64,000 bases of DNA from Parvimonas micra (GTDB lineage Bacteria > Bacillota > Clostridia > Tissierellales > Peptoniphilaceae): NCBI RefSeq assembly GCF_021300775.1, contig NZ_JAJTJP010000003.1, positions 186,001-250,000 of the forward strand, in the 5' to 3' direction. The position numbers were made by a program, and so were the translations under genes. The notes beneath the pieces are model-generated. The model was given only the letters and a program-made list of their open reading frames with translations. It had not been told where the DNA came from and searched no databases. Numbering within the stretch: position 1 is the first letter of the stretch; each line of letters starts with the position of its first letter. Below are positions 27,523-37,129 of this stretch, one piece after another.

Positions 27523-27999
27523 ATGAATATTTATGATTTTACAGTAAATGACATTGACGGAAATGAAGTTTCCATGCAACAATTTAAAAATAAAGTATTA
27601 CTAATAGTAAATACAGCAAGTGCTTGTGGTTTTACTCCACAATTAGAAGGATTACAAAAACTATATGATGAATATAAAAATAAGGATTTTGTTGTTTTAG
27701 GATTTCCTTGCAATCAATTTAAAAATCAAGATCCTGGAACAAACAAAGAAATTAAAACATTTTGTAGTTTAAATTATGGAGTAACTTTCCCAATGTTTGA
27801 AAAAATTGAAGTTAATGGACAAAATACTCATCCATTATACAAGTTTTTAAAGGCAAAAAAATCAGGCCTTTTGGGAAATAAAATTAAATGGAATTTTACA
27901 AAATTTCTTGTAGACAAAAATGGAAATGTTGTTTCAAGATTTGCTCCAACTACATCTCCACAAGATATCGAAAAACATATAGTTGAACTTTTAAAATAA
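27523..27999 (+). CDS. Glutathione peroxidase family thiol peroxidase
   Basis: 158 residues from the ATG at 27523 (TTGGAGGTAGAA upstream). Catalytic tetrad parts: Cys35 in NTASACGFT, Gln in FPCNQF, and Trp-Asn in KWNFTKF. Bacterial members reduce hydroperoxides with thioredoxin rather than glutathione. It is cysteine-based, not selenium-based, since TGT encodes the active residue. It is a single gene with its own terminator. Confidence 0.92.
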   Translation: MNIYDFTVNDIDGNEVSMQQFKNKVLLIVNTASACGFTPQLEGLQKLYDEYKNKDFVVLGFPCNQFKNQDPGTNKEIKTFCSLNYGVTFPMFEKIEVNGQNTHPLYKFLKAKKSGLLGNKIKWNFTKFLVDKNGNVVSRFAPTTSPQDIEKHIVELLK

Positions 28000-28002
28000 G
28001 TA

Positions 28003-28038
28003 AAAAAATGCATTGTCTAATTGACAATGCATTTTTTT
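28003..28038. terminator. Bidirectional terminator
   Basis: AAAAATGCATTGTC...GACAATGCATTTTT lies between the convergent peroxidase and DUF5808 genes. Confidence 0.85.
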
Positions 28039-28047
28039 TATTTCTAT

Positions 28048-29400
28048 TTATTTTTTAAAATTTTTCAATTTTTCATAAAGCTCTTCTGTTTCTTCATTTG
28101 TTCTCATATTAATATAAATTGACTTTTGATTTTTTCTGCTTATCTTTATGACCTTATCTGTTTTGTTGAAAACATAAAGCCTAACATTTCCTTCTCCCTC
28201 TAAAGAGAAATTTCCATAAGCTTTTTCTTTAGTAGCTCCACCATTCATCCTAATAGCTCTTTTATTTGGAAATTTATCAAGCAATTCTATATTTTCAATA
28301 TCACTTTGTTTTATATTATCTTTATAAAGCATTGTTGAAATCTTAATAGTATCTGAAATCTCAACTTTCCAGTCTTTTTCAAAAATTAGTGCTAGCCCGA
28401 ATATAATTACAAATGCGAGAAGCATATTTGTAATTGCAAATAATATTTTACCTTTTTTATTTCCTCGATTAATAACTGTACTACTACTATTCATTGGATC
28501 AGAAACTAAAATCCTTGGATCATTAGGATTTTTATATCCAAAAATATCATAGTATTCATCTTCATCCTCAATGAATTTATCATCTTCAATATTACTGCTT
28601 ATTTCCATATCAATTTTATTAACAGTAGATATAATATAAAATATAAAAAATGTAATCAGTATTATACTTGCTCCAAGAGGAAGAAAAGAGTATTTATCCA
28701 GTTTTTGTAAAAATACTAAACCTAAAAACAAAACAGAATATACATTTACTAAAGTAAAAATTATATTTTGAAGTTTAATAATTTTATTTTTATTTATATA
28801 TAAATTCTTTTCTTTGTTATCGCTTATAACTGATATTTTAGACCTTCTCCAGAATAGTCCCATAAATATCATTGCTATTAAAGTTGTTGACAAGCAAATA
28901 AACAAAATTAACTCAATATCAGAAAAAGTTCCAAAAATAGAAAATCCGCCAACAAAAACAATCAATGGAATTACCCATACAAAAATTGGAAGTTTTTGTT
29001 TATCTATTTCCTTTGCAACGGATAAATCCACATACTTTCTAGTAAAACTCGCAAAGTTCTTTTCCTTTTTTAGCTTTCTCATTTGTTTTATATATTTATT
29101 TGACAAAAATCCTAGAGAAATTAAATAAGCAAATATAATTCCGATAAAAAATAGAATTTCAATATCGCTATTAACAAATAATGGTAAAAATGAAATTATA
29201 AAAAATACTAAATGAAGTAATTTAAAACTCTTTAAACCTTTTTTACTAATTTCTTGCACTTCCTTACTATCTACCTCATTTATAGGAATTGTAGTAAGTA
29301 AAATTTTTCCATTATTATAAGAAAATCCCTTCTTTTGTGAAAAATAACTTATAGCAAAAACCATCCATAGAGATCCATTCAAAATCAAATCGTAAATCAT
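28048..29400 (-). CDS. DUF5808-containing polytopic membrane protein
   Basis: About 450 residues from the ATG at 29400; its AAAGGAG site lies in the 3' end of the GntR gene. About eight membrane helices. In the middle a DUF5808-type motif, YYDIFGYKNPNDPRILV, is seen, and after the last helix a soluble C-terminal domain (about 100 residues) that could be PH-like. Proteins of this kind sit beside YtrA-type GntR regulators in Firmicutes. Function unknown. The two-gene operon suggests a regulated envelope function. Confidence 0.7.
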   Translation of the reverse strand: MIYDLILNGSLWMVFAISYFSQKKGFSYNNGKILLTTIPINEVDSKEVQEISKKGLKSFKLLHLVFFIISFLPLFVNSDIEILFFIGIIFAYLISLGFLSNKYIKQMRKLKKEKNFASFTRKYVDLSVAKEIDKQKLPIFVWVIPLIVFVGGFSIFGTFSDIELILFICLSTTLIAMIFMGLFWRRSKISVISDNKEKNLYINKNKIIKLQNIIFTLVNVYSVLFLGLVFLQKLDKYSFLPLGASIILITFFIFYIISTVNKIDMEISSNIEDDKFIEDEDEYYDIFGYKNPNDPRILVSDPMNSSSTVINRGNKKGKILFAITNMLLAFVIIFGLALIFEKDWKVEISDTIKISTMLYKDNIKQSDIENIELLDKFPNKRAIRMNGGATKEKAYGNFSLEGEGNVRLYVFNKTDKVIKISRKNQKSIYINMRTNEETEELYEKLKNFKK

Positions 29401-29401
29401 A

Positions 29402-29752
29402 CTAAAAACTCCTTTCAATAAGTTCAATTAAAAATTCCTTGCTAAGTTTCCTCATCTTAACTTCATTAATTAAATTTTGTAAATTTTCTTTTATATTTTC
29501 AATATCTTTTTCTGTACATCTAACATATACAATCGAGCCTACACGTCTGTCAATCTCTATAATATTTTCACTTTTTAAAATTCCATAAGCCTTATTTACA
29601 GTCATAGGATTTATTCCAAAATCTTTTGCAAGTTGTCTAACAGAAGGTAATTCATCTCCATTTTTTAAATTTCCCTCTGCAATTTCTTTAATAATACCAT
29701 TACAAATCTGAGTGTAAATAGGCACTTCTGACAAAGTATCAATAAAAAACAT
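29402..29752 (-). CDS. GntR-family regulator, YtrA type
   Basis: About 116 residues. N-terminal winged helix PIYTQICNGIIKEIAEG, then ELPSVRQLAKDFGINPMTVNKAYGIL (helix-turn-helix). The short C-terminal part without a ligand domain is typical of the YtrA subfamily. The start at 29752 (MFFIDTL) is preferred because AAGGAG then has normal spacing; an ATG at 29761 abuts it. The promoter overlaps a perfect palindrome, so it probably represses its own operon. Confidence 0.88.
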   Translation of the reverse strand: MFFIDTLSEVPIYTQICNGIIKEIAEGNLKNGDELPSVRQLAKDFGINPMTVNKAYGILKSENIIEIDRRVGSIVYVRCTEKDIENIKENLQNLINEVKMRKLSKEFLIELIERSF

Positions 29753-29767
29753 TTCTCTCATCTCCTT

Positions 29768-29805
29768 GTATTATATATTATAATACAGATAATACAAAAA
29801 GTCAA
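29768..29805 (-). promoter_or_regulatory. Promoter with overlapping palindromic operator (GntR operon)
   Basis: TTGACT (29805-29800), 17 bp, TATAAT (29782-29777). The -10 box lies inside GTATTATA-TAT-TATAATAC (29768-29786), a perfect 8-3-8 palindrome and a likely YtrA-type operator. Confidence 0.75.
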
Positions 29806-29863
29806 CAAAAAAGTTTAGCTTTTAAGAAATTTTTTTATCTTAATTGCTAAACTTTATTAATTG

Positions 29864-30754
29864 TTAATTTAAAACTGTTTCTTCTTTATTTTTCTTTGAC
29901 TTCCAAAGATACAATGCCACACAACAAGCAGTCATTAAAGCACAAGATAAAATAGTTCCTTCAAGTCCAAATGTTGGATTATAAGCGAAACTTCCTTTTA
30001 CTGAACCCCCTATTTTGAAAATAGAATATGGAACATTTATTCCACTATTTGGTAATCCGAACAATATACTTTGAGTAAAATTCCACATTGCATGTAATCC
30101 CATTGCCATCCACAAACTGTCGAAATAATATACAATCATTGATGTTAAAACACCAAAAATTAATATACAGTAAAATGGCAAAATCGACATTCCATTATTG
30201 AACAAATGTAAAGCCGCAAAGAATAGTGAATTAAATATAATTGCAAAAGCTGGACTATTAGTAGATTTTAATAAACGCTGATACATAAATCCTCTGCATA
30301 ATAACTCTTCTGCAGAAGATTGAACAAAAACAGCAAATAGCAATCCAATTGCAGGAAATATTTCAAATTGACTAAATCGTAAAGTAAAATCTCCATTTAT
30401 CATAGCAATTAAAGCGCAAAATCCATTTAACACCAATCCTATCAATAATCCTAAAAATAAGTATGCTATGTTATTTCCCTTAGACTTATTTGTTATTTTA
30501 TCAATTATATAATGATTATTTTTAAAAATGAATATTACAAAAAACACTACAATCCATATATAAATAAATAAAATATACATAAGAAATGTATAAGTATATT
30601 CATTAGCTTTCAACAATCCAGATGTAAATAAAAATCTTACTAATTTAGGTGTAATCCATCCTCCTACATTTTGAGTTATGTATATAATTGCATAACTTAT
30701 TATGCAAATCCACAAGACATTATCATACCATTTTTTATCCCGTATATTTTCCAT
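29864..30754 (-). CDS. CPBP-family intramembrane metalloprotease
   Basis: 296 residues with eight hydrophobic segments. The CPBP motifs are present: SAEELLCRG (Glu149, Glu150, Arg154), FFAALHLFNN (second-motif His) and LHAMWNF. Family members cut membrane proteins or process bacteriocin-like peptides; the substrate here is unknown. It has its own promoter, whose -10 region resembles the GntR operator next door, so both may share control. Confidence 0.8.
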   Translation of the reverse strand: MENIRDKKWYDNVLWICIISYAIIYITQNVGGWITPKLVRFLFTSGLLKANEYTYTFLMYILFIYIWIVVFFVIFIFKNNHYIIDKITNKSKGNNIAYLFLGLLIGLVLNGFCALIAMINGDFTLRFSQFEIFPAIGLLFAVFVQSSAEELLCRGFMYQRLLKSTNSPAFAIIFNSLFFAALHLFNNGMSILPFYCILIFGVLTSMIVYYFDSLWMAMGLHAMWNFTQSILFGLPNSGINVPYSIFKIGGSVKGSFAYNPTFGLEGTILSCALMTACCVALYLWKSKKNKEETVLN

Positions 30755-30785
30755 AATTAAATCTCCTTTTTAGAACTTTATATTT

Positions 30786-30820
30786 ATACTATATATAATA
30801 CAATTAAAGTAAAAAGTCAA
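30786..30820 (-). promoter_or_regulatory. Promoter of the CPBP gene with operator-like -10 region
   Basis: TTGACT (30820-30815), 17 bp, TATATA (30797-30792). GTATTATATATAGTAT overlaps the -10 box and shares the GTATTATA half-site of the operator at 29768. Confidence 0.55.
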
Positions 30821-30849
30821 CAGTTGAAAAATTAATAATTTTAACTACA

Positions 30850-30930
30850 AAAATACCTTTCACTCCGGTCGAAATGACGTGTCGAGATATTTACTTTGCA
30901 ATATATTATGATTTGAATTTTTTTATTTTA
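30850..30930. repeat. Partial copy of the dispersed intergenic repeat
   Basis: Contains ACTCCGGTCGAAATGACGTGT, then the TTACTTTGCA...TATGATTTGAA tail found at the end of copies 1 and 2. The palindromic front half is missing. Confidence 0.6.
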
Positions 30931-30944
30931 TATCCATTTTTAAA

Positions 30945-30990
30945 CAAAAAAAGCTTAGTAATTAAGTCAAATAGGCTTAATCACTAAACT
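30945..30990 (-). terminator. Terminator of the L,D-transpeptidase gene
   Basis: Minus strand AGTTTAGTGATTAAGCC...ACTTAATTACTAAGCT followed by seven T. Confidence 0.7.
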
Positions 30991-30995
30991 AAATT

Positions 30996-32396
30996 TTAAT
31001 TACTCTTATAAACTATAACTGGAGTATTTATTTCAACATTATCATAAATTTGTTTTACTTTTTCAAGTGGCGTATTTATACATCCATAGCTTCCTGATGT
31101 TTTATATATACTTCCACCAAATTTTCCATTTCTCCAATTTGCATCATGAATTCCTACGCCCTTCCAGTTTATAGGCATCCAATAATCAACATGCGCAACA
31201 TAGTCATATCCTAACGGAGATAATCCTTTTAGATTTCTGTCTTTTTCTCTACTCCAAACTTTCATAACTCCTACTGGAGTTTCAACTTTTTTACTAACAT
31301 CACCAGTAACAATATCAGTATCTAAAAGGAGCTTTCCTTCTTTATAGAACCACATATGTTGTCTAGTTAAGTCAATCTCTATATAAGTTTTTCCAATATC
31401 ATCTTCCTTATCATAATACAGTCCCTTATGAATAAAAACAGGTTCAATAGAATCAGATTGGAAAGTTAAAAGTTTTTCAACTAAAAGATCTTTTGTTTTA
31501 TTAACATCAATTTGCCATCCATAAATTCCTTCTTTACCAGAAACGACAATTTCACCTTTTCCAGTTGTTTGAAATTTTCTATCCATTCCAAAAGTATCAT
31601 ATTTAATGGCAAGTCTTCTTATATAATCTCTAGCTTTTTGTTCATCTGGCTTTAATTCCCCATCAACAAATGTAAATATATTTGCTAAAATTTCGCCATC
31701 TAGAACTTCTTTGTTTGAACCAATATTAATCTCATATTTTAATTGAGAAATTTTTTCGTATTTTGAAAGAGCGTCTTGTAAAGATTTATCATCTTTTTTC
31801 AATTTCGGTTGTTCTGAAATTGTACTCATATCAATACTTTCTTTTCTTTCAGACAATGCAATTAGAATTGCTTCTTTCAACTTTTCTTTTGTTGTATAAG
31901 TTCCTAAAATTTCGCTTTGAATTTCATACTTTCCATCTTTGAATATAATCTTCGCATCTTCCGGATGTTTTAAACCTTTTAGAATTAAAGTATTCTTTAA
32001 AAATTCTTCAAATTTTTCATCATCATAACTTATATTAACTTCCAATTTAAAATCTCGACTTGTAAAAAACGCTAAAGGCCAAGTAAATTGATTTTGTAGA
32101 ATTTTTTTGTCTGCAACATATTCTTCCTTATAATTTATTTTTTCAGGTTTAAAGAAATCACTTTTTCCGTCAACACGATTTAACTTAATTGAAACATCAG
32201 TCCAATCTTTATTAAAAACATCATCTATCATTACATAACTAACATCATTACCATTTATCTTCGTATTAGGCAATGCGATGAAAGAAAATATAATAACCCC
32301 TAATAAATAAATTGATATGAATAGTGCACCCAAAAAAATACTTATTTTTTTATATATTTTTTTTCTTGAATTATTTTTTTTGCTAACTTTTATCAA
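30996..32396 (-). CDS. L,D-transpeptidase (YkuD) with peptidoglycan-binding-like domain
   Basis: About 466 residues from a TTG at 32396, eight bases after GGAGG; the in-frame ATG upstream overlaps the ribosome binding site. Basic N-terminus, one membrane helix, an extracellular region with a PG_binding_4-like repeat, then the YkuD domain with GIHDANW and SGSYGCINTP (catalytic Cys near the C-terminus). It would form 3-3 cross-links in peptidoglycan or attach proteins outside the cell. Confidence 0.92.
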   Translation of the reverse strand: MIKVSKKNNSRKKIYKKISIFLGALFISIYLLGVIIFSFIALPNTKINGNDVSYVMIDDVFNKDWTDVSIKLNRVDGKSDFFKPEKINYKEEYVADKKILQNQFTWPLAFFTSRDFKLEVNISYDDEKFEEFLKNTLILKGLKHPEDAKIIFKDGKYEIQSEILGTYTTKEKLKEAILIALSERKESIDMSTISEQPKLKKDDKSLQDALSKYEKISQLKYEINIGSNKEVLDGEILANIFTFVDGELKPDEQKARDYIRRLAIKYDTFGMDRKFQTTGKGEIVVSGKEGIYGWQIDVNKTKDLLVEKLLTFQSDSIEPVFIHKGLYYDKEDDIGKTYIEIDLTRQHMWFYKEGKLLLDTDIVTGDVSKKVETPVGVMKVWSREKDRNLKGLSPLGYDYVAHVDYWMPINWKGVGIHDANWRNGKFGGSIYKTSGSYGCINTPLEKVKQIYDNVEINTPVIVYKSN

Positions 32397-32568
32397 AAAA
32401 TACACCTCCATGCTTGTGAAAATATATAATTATTACCTTATTACATACCATAAATTCAAGTATTATAATCATTTTATTTAATTATACTGCCATATCAACA
32501 GAATAAACTATTGATATTATCTTCTAATTTTATCATATTTAATTTTAAAAGTAAAATAATTAAAAAAC

Positions 32569-32597
32569 TTGTATTTCCTAGTATAAAAGTTTATAAT
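32569..32597 (+). promoter_or_regulatory. Promoter of ppsR-ppdK
   Basis: TTGTAT, 17 bp, TATAAT, about 24 bp upstream of the ppsR start. Confidence 0.7.
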
Positions 32598-32620
32598 ATA
32601 TTTAGTAAGGAGGAAGATAA

Positions 32621-33427
32621 ATGCTTAACATTTTTTTAATTTCTGACTCTACTGGAGAAACAGCGGAACAACTTGCACGTGCCGCATTAGCTCAGTTTAA
32701 TAACATTGAGTACACTTTCGAAAGATTTTCTCATATAAGAGAATTTTCTGATCTTTCAGAGATACTAAACAAATGTAAAGATACTGAGAATTCGATTTTA
32801 TTTTATTCCTTAGTTGACGCTCCACTATTGGACTATGTTAAAAAGTTTTCAGAACTTCACAGCATGAACAATGTTGATTTACTTTCTGCATCTATTTTAG
32901 CAATTCAAAGAGTGAGCAATATAGTTCCAGGAAACACACCAGGAGCTTTAAGAAAATTAAACGAAGAATATTTTAAAAGAATTGACTCTATCGAATTTGC
33001 AGTTCGTTATGATGATGGAAAAGATCCAAGAGGAGTTTTAATTGCAGATCTTGTAATAATTGGAATTTCTCGTACATCTAAAACACCACTATCAATGTAT
33101 CTTGCAAATAAAAATATTAGAGTTGCGAATATTCCACTAGTGCCGGAAACACCGGTTCCAGATGAACTATTCAAAGTTTCGCCTAAAAAAATAATAGGCT
33201 TAACAAACACTCCAGAAAAGTTAGAAAGCATAAGAAAGGAAAGACTAAAATCTTTAGGTCTCCCTGATAATAGTATTTATTCAAATTCAAATAGAATACT
33301 TGAAGAACTTGAATATTCTAGCCGAATAATGAAAAAAATAGGCTGTCCTATAATAGATGTATCAGCAAAAGCTATTGAAGAAACAGCTGATATAATTTTA
33401 AAACATCTATTAAAAATTAATAAGTAA
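32621..33427 (+). CDS. ppsR: Pyruvate, phosphate dikinase regulatory protein (DUF299)
   Basis: 268 residues. The opening LISDSTGETAEQLARA and the P-loop-like GISRTSKTPLSMYLA are the family marks. This bifunctional enzyme inactivates PPDK by ADP-dependent phosphorylation of the threonine beside its catalytic histidine, and reactivates it by phosphorolysis. It lies 13 bp upstream of ppdK with an AGGAGG site, forming a regulator-target operon. Confidence 0.95.
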   Translation: MLNIFLISDSTGETAEQLARAALAQFNNIEYTFERFSHIREFSDLSEILNKCKDTENSILFYSLVDAPLLDYVKKFSELHSMNNVDLLSASILAIQRVSNIVPGNTPGALRKLNEEYFKRIDSIEFAVRYDDGKDPRGVLIADLVIIGISRTSKTPLSMYLANKNIRVANIPLVPETPVPDELFKVSPKKIIGLTNTPEKLESIRKERLKSLGLPDNSIYSNSNRILEELEYSSRIMKKIGCPIIDVSAKAIEETADIILKHLLKINK

Positions 33428-33440
33428 TTGGAGGAAAAAA

Positions 33441-36065
33441 ATGAGCAAATTTGTTTACAATTTTGATGAAGGCAATAAAGACATGCGATCTTTATTGGGA
33501 GGTAAAGGTGCCAATCTTGCTGAAATGACTAACATTGGACTAAATGTTCCTTTTGGTTTTACTATTACTACAGAAGCTTGTAATAATTTTTACACAAATG
33601 GAGAAAAAATTTCTGAAAGTCTAATTGAGGAAATTAAAACTCACATTATAGACTGTGAAAACAAGCTAAATAAAAGTTTTTCAAGTACAGAAAATCCTCT
33701 ATTATTTTCTGTAAGAAGTGGTGCTGTCGTATCAATGCCTGGTATGATGGATACTATTCTTAACTTAGGTCTTAACGATAAATCAGTAATCGGTCTTGCA
33801 AACTCAACAAATAACGAAAGATTTGCATTTGACAGTTACAGAAGATTTATTCAAATGTTCAGTGACGTTGCTATGGAAATTCCAAAAGTTTATTTTGAAA
33901 ATGAACTTGACAGAATTAAAGAAGAAAAAAATCTAAAATTAGATACTGAACTAACAGCTGAAGATTTAAAAGTTTTAGTTGAAAAATTCAAACAAATTTT
34001 TAAACAAGAAACTGGAAAAGAATTCCCACAAGACCCAATAGAACAATTAATCATAGCTATTAAAGCAGTTTTTAAATCTTGGATGAACCCAAGAGCTATC
34101 GTTTATAGAAAATTAAATGGTATTGATGATTCACTAGGAACTGCTGTAAACGTTCAAGCAATGGTATTTGGTAATATGGGTAATACAAGTGGTACTGGTG
34201 TAGCTTTCTCTCGTAATCCAAGTACAGGAGAAAACAAATTATTCGGAGAATTTTTAATGAATGCTCAAGGTGAAGACGTTGTTGCAGGTATTAGAACTCC
34301 AGAATCAATTGAAAAACTAAGAGAAATTATGCCAGAAGTTTATGATGAATTTTTAAGAATCGCAAAAGTTTTAGAAAATCATTATAAAGATATGCAAGAC
34401 CTTGAATTTACTATTGAAAAAGGTAAATTATTCTTATTACAAACAAGAAATGGAAAAAGAACTACAGATGCTGCAATCAATGTGGCAGTAGATTTAGTTA
34501 ATGAAGGATTAATTTCAAAAGAAGAAGCTATTTTAAGAGTTGAACCAAAGAGTTTAGATCAACTTCTTCACCCTATCTTCAACGCTGAAATGATGAAAAA
34601 GACTCCTATCCTTTCAAAAGGTTTAGCTGCTTCTCCGGGAGCTGCAAGTGGTAAAGTTTATTTCCACTCAAAAGATATAGTTGATGCAGTAAAAGCAGGA
34701 GAAAAAGTAATCTTAGTTCGTCAAGAAACTTCTCCAGAAGACATCGAAGGAATGATTGAAGCTGAAGGTATTTTAACAGCTAGAGGTGGTATGACTTCTC
34801 ACGCAGCCGTAGTTGCAAGAGGTATGGGTAAATGTTGTATCGCAGGAGCTAGTGAAATAAAAGTTGACGAAGCTGAAAAAGTTATAAAAACTCAAAATGA
34901 AGTAATCAAAGAAGGTGAAATAATTTCACTTGACGGAACAACTGGAATTATCTATAAAGGTGAAATCGAAAAATTAAATCCACAATTAACTGGAAACTTT
35001 AAAATTTTCATGGATTGGGTAAATGAAATTAAAGATTTAGGAGTTAGAGCAAATGCTGACAACCCTAGAGATGCAAAACAAGCTGTAGAATTCGGAGCTG
35101 AAGGAATTGGACTTTGTAGAACTGAACACATGTTCTTTGACAAAGACAGAATCCCTGTTGTAAGACAAATGATTCTTTCAGAAAATATTGAACAAAGAGT
35201 TGAAGCTTTAGAAAAAATCAGACCAATGCAAGAAAAAGATTTTTATGATATCTACTCTGTATTAAAAGAAAAATCAGTAACAATTAGATTACTTGATCCA
35301 CCTCTACATGAATTCTTACCTTATGAAGACGAAGATATTAAAAACTTGGCAAAAGAAATGAAAATCGAAGAAAGTCATCTAAGAGAAGTTATCGTAGATT
35401 TGGAAGAAGTAAACCCAATGCTTGGACACAGAGGTTGCCGTCTTGCAGTTACTTATCCTGAAATATATAGAATGCAAGCAAAAGCTATAATAAATGCTGC
35501 AATAAAAGCACAAAAAGACTTAAACATCTCAATTACTCCTGAAATAATGATTCCATTAGTTGGAGAAATTGAAGAATTAAAATATGTTAAAAGAGAAATC
35601 GTTGAAGAAATCGAAATGACTTTAAAAGAATTAAACGAAAACATTAAGTACAAAATTGGAACAATGATTGAAATTCCTAGAGCTGCCCTACTTGCTGATG
35701 AAATCGCAACAGAAGCTGAATTCTTTAGTTATGGTACAAATGACTTAACACAAATGACATTCGGTTTTTCAAGAGATGATGCTGGAAAATTCTTAAACGA
35801 ATATGAAAATAAAAAAATATTCGACTTTAATCCATTTGCAAAATTGGATCAAAAAGGTGTTGGTAAATTAATTAAAATGTCTTTCAAACTAGGAAGAGAA
35901 ACTAACCCTCATCTTCATGTAGGAATTTGTGGTGAACACGGTGGCGATCCTGATACAATTGAATTCTTAAATTCTGTAGGAATCGACTATGTATCATGTT
36001 CTCCTTTCAGAGTGCCAATCGCAAGACTTGCAGCAGCACAAGCAAAAATTAAACAAAGTAAATAA
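33441..36065 (+). CDS. ppdK: Pyruvate, phosphate dikinase
   Basis: 874 residues, standard length. The N-terminal ATP-grasp domain begins LLGGKGANLAEMTN; the central swivelling domain has GGMTSHAAVVARG (catalytic His and the regulatory Thr); the C-terminal PEP/pyruvate barrel has LCRTEHMFF and GICGEHGGDP (catalytic Cys). It interconverts PEP, AMP and PPi with pyruvate, ATP and phosphate, allowing PPi-linked glycolysis or PEP formation. Controlled by PpsR. Confidence 0.98.
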   Translation: MSKFVYNFDEGNKDMRSLLGGKGANLAEMTNIGLNVPFGFTITTEACNNFYTNGEKISESLIEEIKTHIIDCENKLNKSFSSTENPLLFSVRSGAVVSMPGMMDTILNLGLNDKSVIGLANSTNNERFAFDSYRRFIQMFSDVAMEIPKVYFENELDRIKEEKNLKLDTELTAEDLKVLVEKFKQIFKQETGKEFPQDPIEQLIIAIKAVFKSWMNPRAIVYRKLNGIDDSLGTAVNVQAMVFGNMGNTSGTGVAFSRNPSTGENKLFGEFLMNAQGEDVVAGIRTPESIEKLREIMPEVYDEFLRIAKVLENHYKDMQDLEFTIEKGKLFLLQTRNGKRTTDAAINVAVDLVNEGLISKEEAILRVEPKSLDQLLHPIFNAEMMKKTPILSKGLAASPGAASGKVYFHSKDIVDAVKAGEKVILVRQETSPEDIEGMIEAEGILTARGGMTSHAAVVARGMGKCCIAGASEIKVDEAEKVIKTQNEVIKEGEIISLDGTTGIIYKGEIEKLNPQLTGNFKIFMDWVNEIKDLGVRANADNPRDAKQAVEFGAEGIGLCRTEHMFFDKDRIPVVRQMILSENIEQRVEALEKIRPMQEKDFYDIYSVLKEKSVTIRLLDPPLHEFLPYEDEDIKNLAKEMKIEESHLREVIVDLEEVNPMLGHRGCRLAVTYPEIYRMQAKAIINAAIKAQKDLNISITPEIMIPLVGEIEELKYVKREIVEEIEMTLKELNENIKYKIGTMIEIPRAALLADEIATEAEFFSYGTNDLTQMTFGFSRDDAGKFLNEYENKKIFDFNPFAKLDQKGVGKLIKMSFKLGRETNPHLHVGICGEHGGDPDTIEFLNSVGIDYVSCSPFRVPIARLAAAQAKIKQSK

Positions 36066-36090
36066 ATTTTAACTAGAAGAAATATAAAAC

Positions 36091-36120
36091 AAAATGGATA
36101 GCAAAATGCTATCCATTTTA
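36091..36120. terminator. Terminator after ppdK
   Basis: AAAATGGATAGC...GCTATCCATTTT between the convergent ppdK and tfoX-like genes. Confidence 0.8.
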
Positions 36121-36140
36121 ATTTATAAAATTTTTATTTT

Positions 36141-36386
36141 TTATTTTTTCTTCTTAACTTTAGGGAAAGGTAATTCATCATACATTGTATCAAATAAGCC
36201 TTTTAGGTACATTTTATCTTCTACATCATCAACTAATAGCATTTCTTTTGCTCCTTCGTAAGGCAATTGAAATTGTACGTCAGAAACATAGTCAATAGCT
36301 TTCTTTGTAGCTTTTACTAAAAATCTGTCATCATATATTCCACCTATTACTTTTTCTTTATAATAGATAATATATTCTCCCATCAT
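36141..36386 (-). pseudogene. TfoX N-terminal-domain protein lacking its N-terminus
   Basis: 81 residues starting directly at MMGEYIIYY, which is internal (about residue 30) in full TfoX_N proteins. VIGGIYDDRFLVKAT and LPYEGAKEMLLVDD then follow as in the family. Upstream of this Met the frame is closed by a stop, and the HAD gene ends 15 bp away, with only a weak AGGG ribosome site. It is probably a truncated relic, although a short expressed form cannot be excluded. Full members resemble the competence regulator TfoX/Sxy N-domain. Confidence 0.6.
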
Positions 36387-36401
36387 CGCCCTATAATGAA
36401 T

Positions 36402-37085
36402 TTAAATATTATCTAATTCAAAAAAATTTTTTATTTGATTATTATAATTAATATTTTTATTAAATCTATTAACTAATATAGCACTCATTCCAACTGATTT
36501 TGCACCAAAAATATCTTCTTTAATATTATCTCCAAACATAACAGATTCCTTAGGTAAAGCACCTAAATCATGCATTGCAAAATTAAATATAACTTTTGAA
36601 GGTTTTGCAGCTCCAACTTCTTCACTAATATAAATATGATCTATATAATCTAATAGCCCTGTGACTTTTAATTTACTCATTTGACCATCAGTAGGACCAT
36701 TTGTAATAATAGCTATTTTTTTCTTAGCTTTTTTAATTTTTTTCATAAAAGGAATAACATCATCAAATATTTTAATTTTAATATTCCCTTCTTCCATAAA
36801 TATTAAATTAAGTTCTTTGGCTTTTTCATCTACATTATTTACTCCAAAAAAATTTAAAATATCAGAATATCTTCTTGTTCGATATTCTATTTTATTAAGT
36901 TTTCCTTCAAGAAAAGAGTTCATTAATTTAACTTCATTTGAAATGTATTTCTCCTTAAAAAGATGAATATCAATTCCATAATTCATTAATTGTCTATTGA
37001 TTCTAATATTAGCTTTTTCCTTTGCTGATTTATAATTACATAACGTATCATCTAAATCAAAAAAATAGTATTGATAATCATTCAT
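36402..37085 (-). CDS. HAD-family nucleotidase, YjjG type
   Basis: 227 residues. HAD motifs: FFDLDDTLCNY (nucleophile and acid Asp residues, 9-19), IITNGPTDGQ, and KPSKVIF with FGDNIKEDIFGA near the end. An alpha-helical cap follows motif I. YjjG-type enzymes hydrolyse noncanonical pyrimidine nucleotides; the substrate is inferred from the family. Confidence 0.85.
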   Translation of the reverse strand: MNDYQYYFFDLDDTLCNYKSAKEKANIRINRQLMNYGIDIHLFKEKYISNEVKLMNSFLEGKLNKIEYRTRRYSDILNFFGVNNVDEKAKELNLIFMEEGNIKIKIFDDVIPFMKKIKKAKKKIAIITNGPTDGQMSKLKVTGLLDYIDHIYISEEVGAAKPSKVIFNFAMHDLGALPKESVMFGDNIKEDIFGAKSVGMSAILVNRFNKNINYNNQIKNFFELDNI

Positions 37086-37129
37086 TTAACACTCCTTTAT
37101 CAATTAATAATATAAAATACTTGTTTTAT

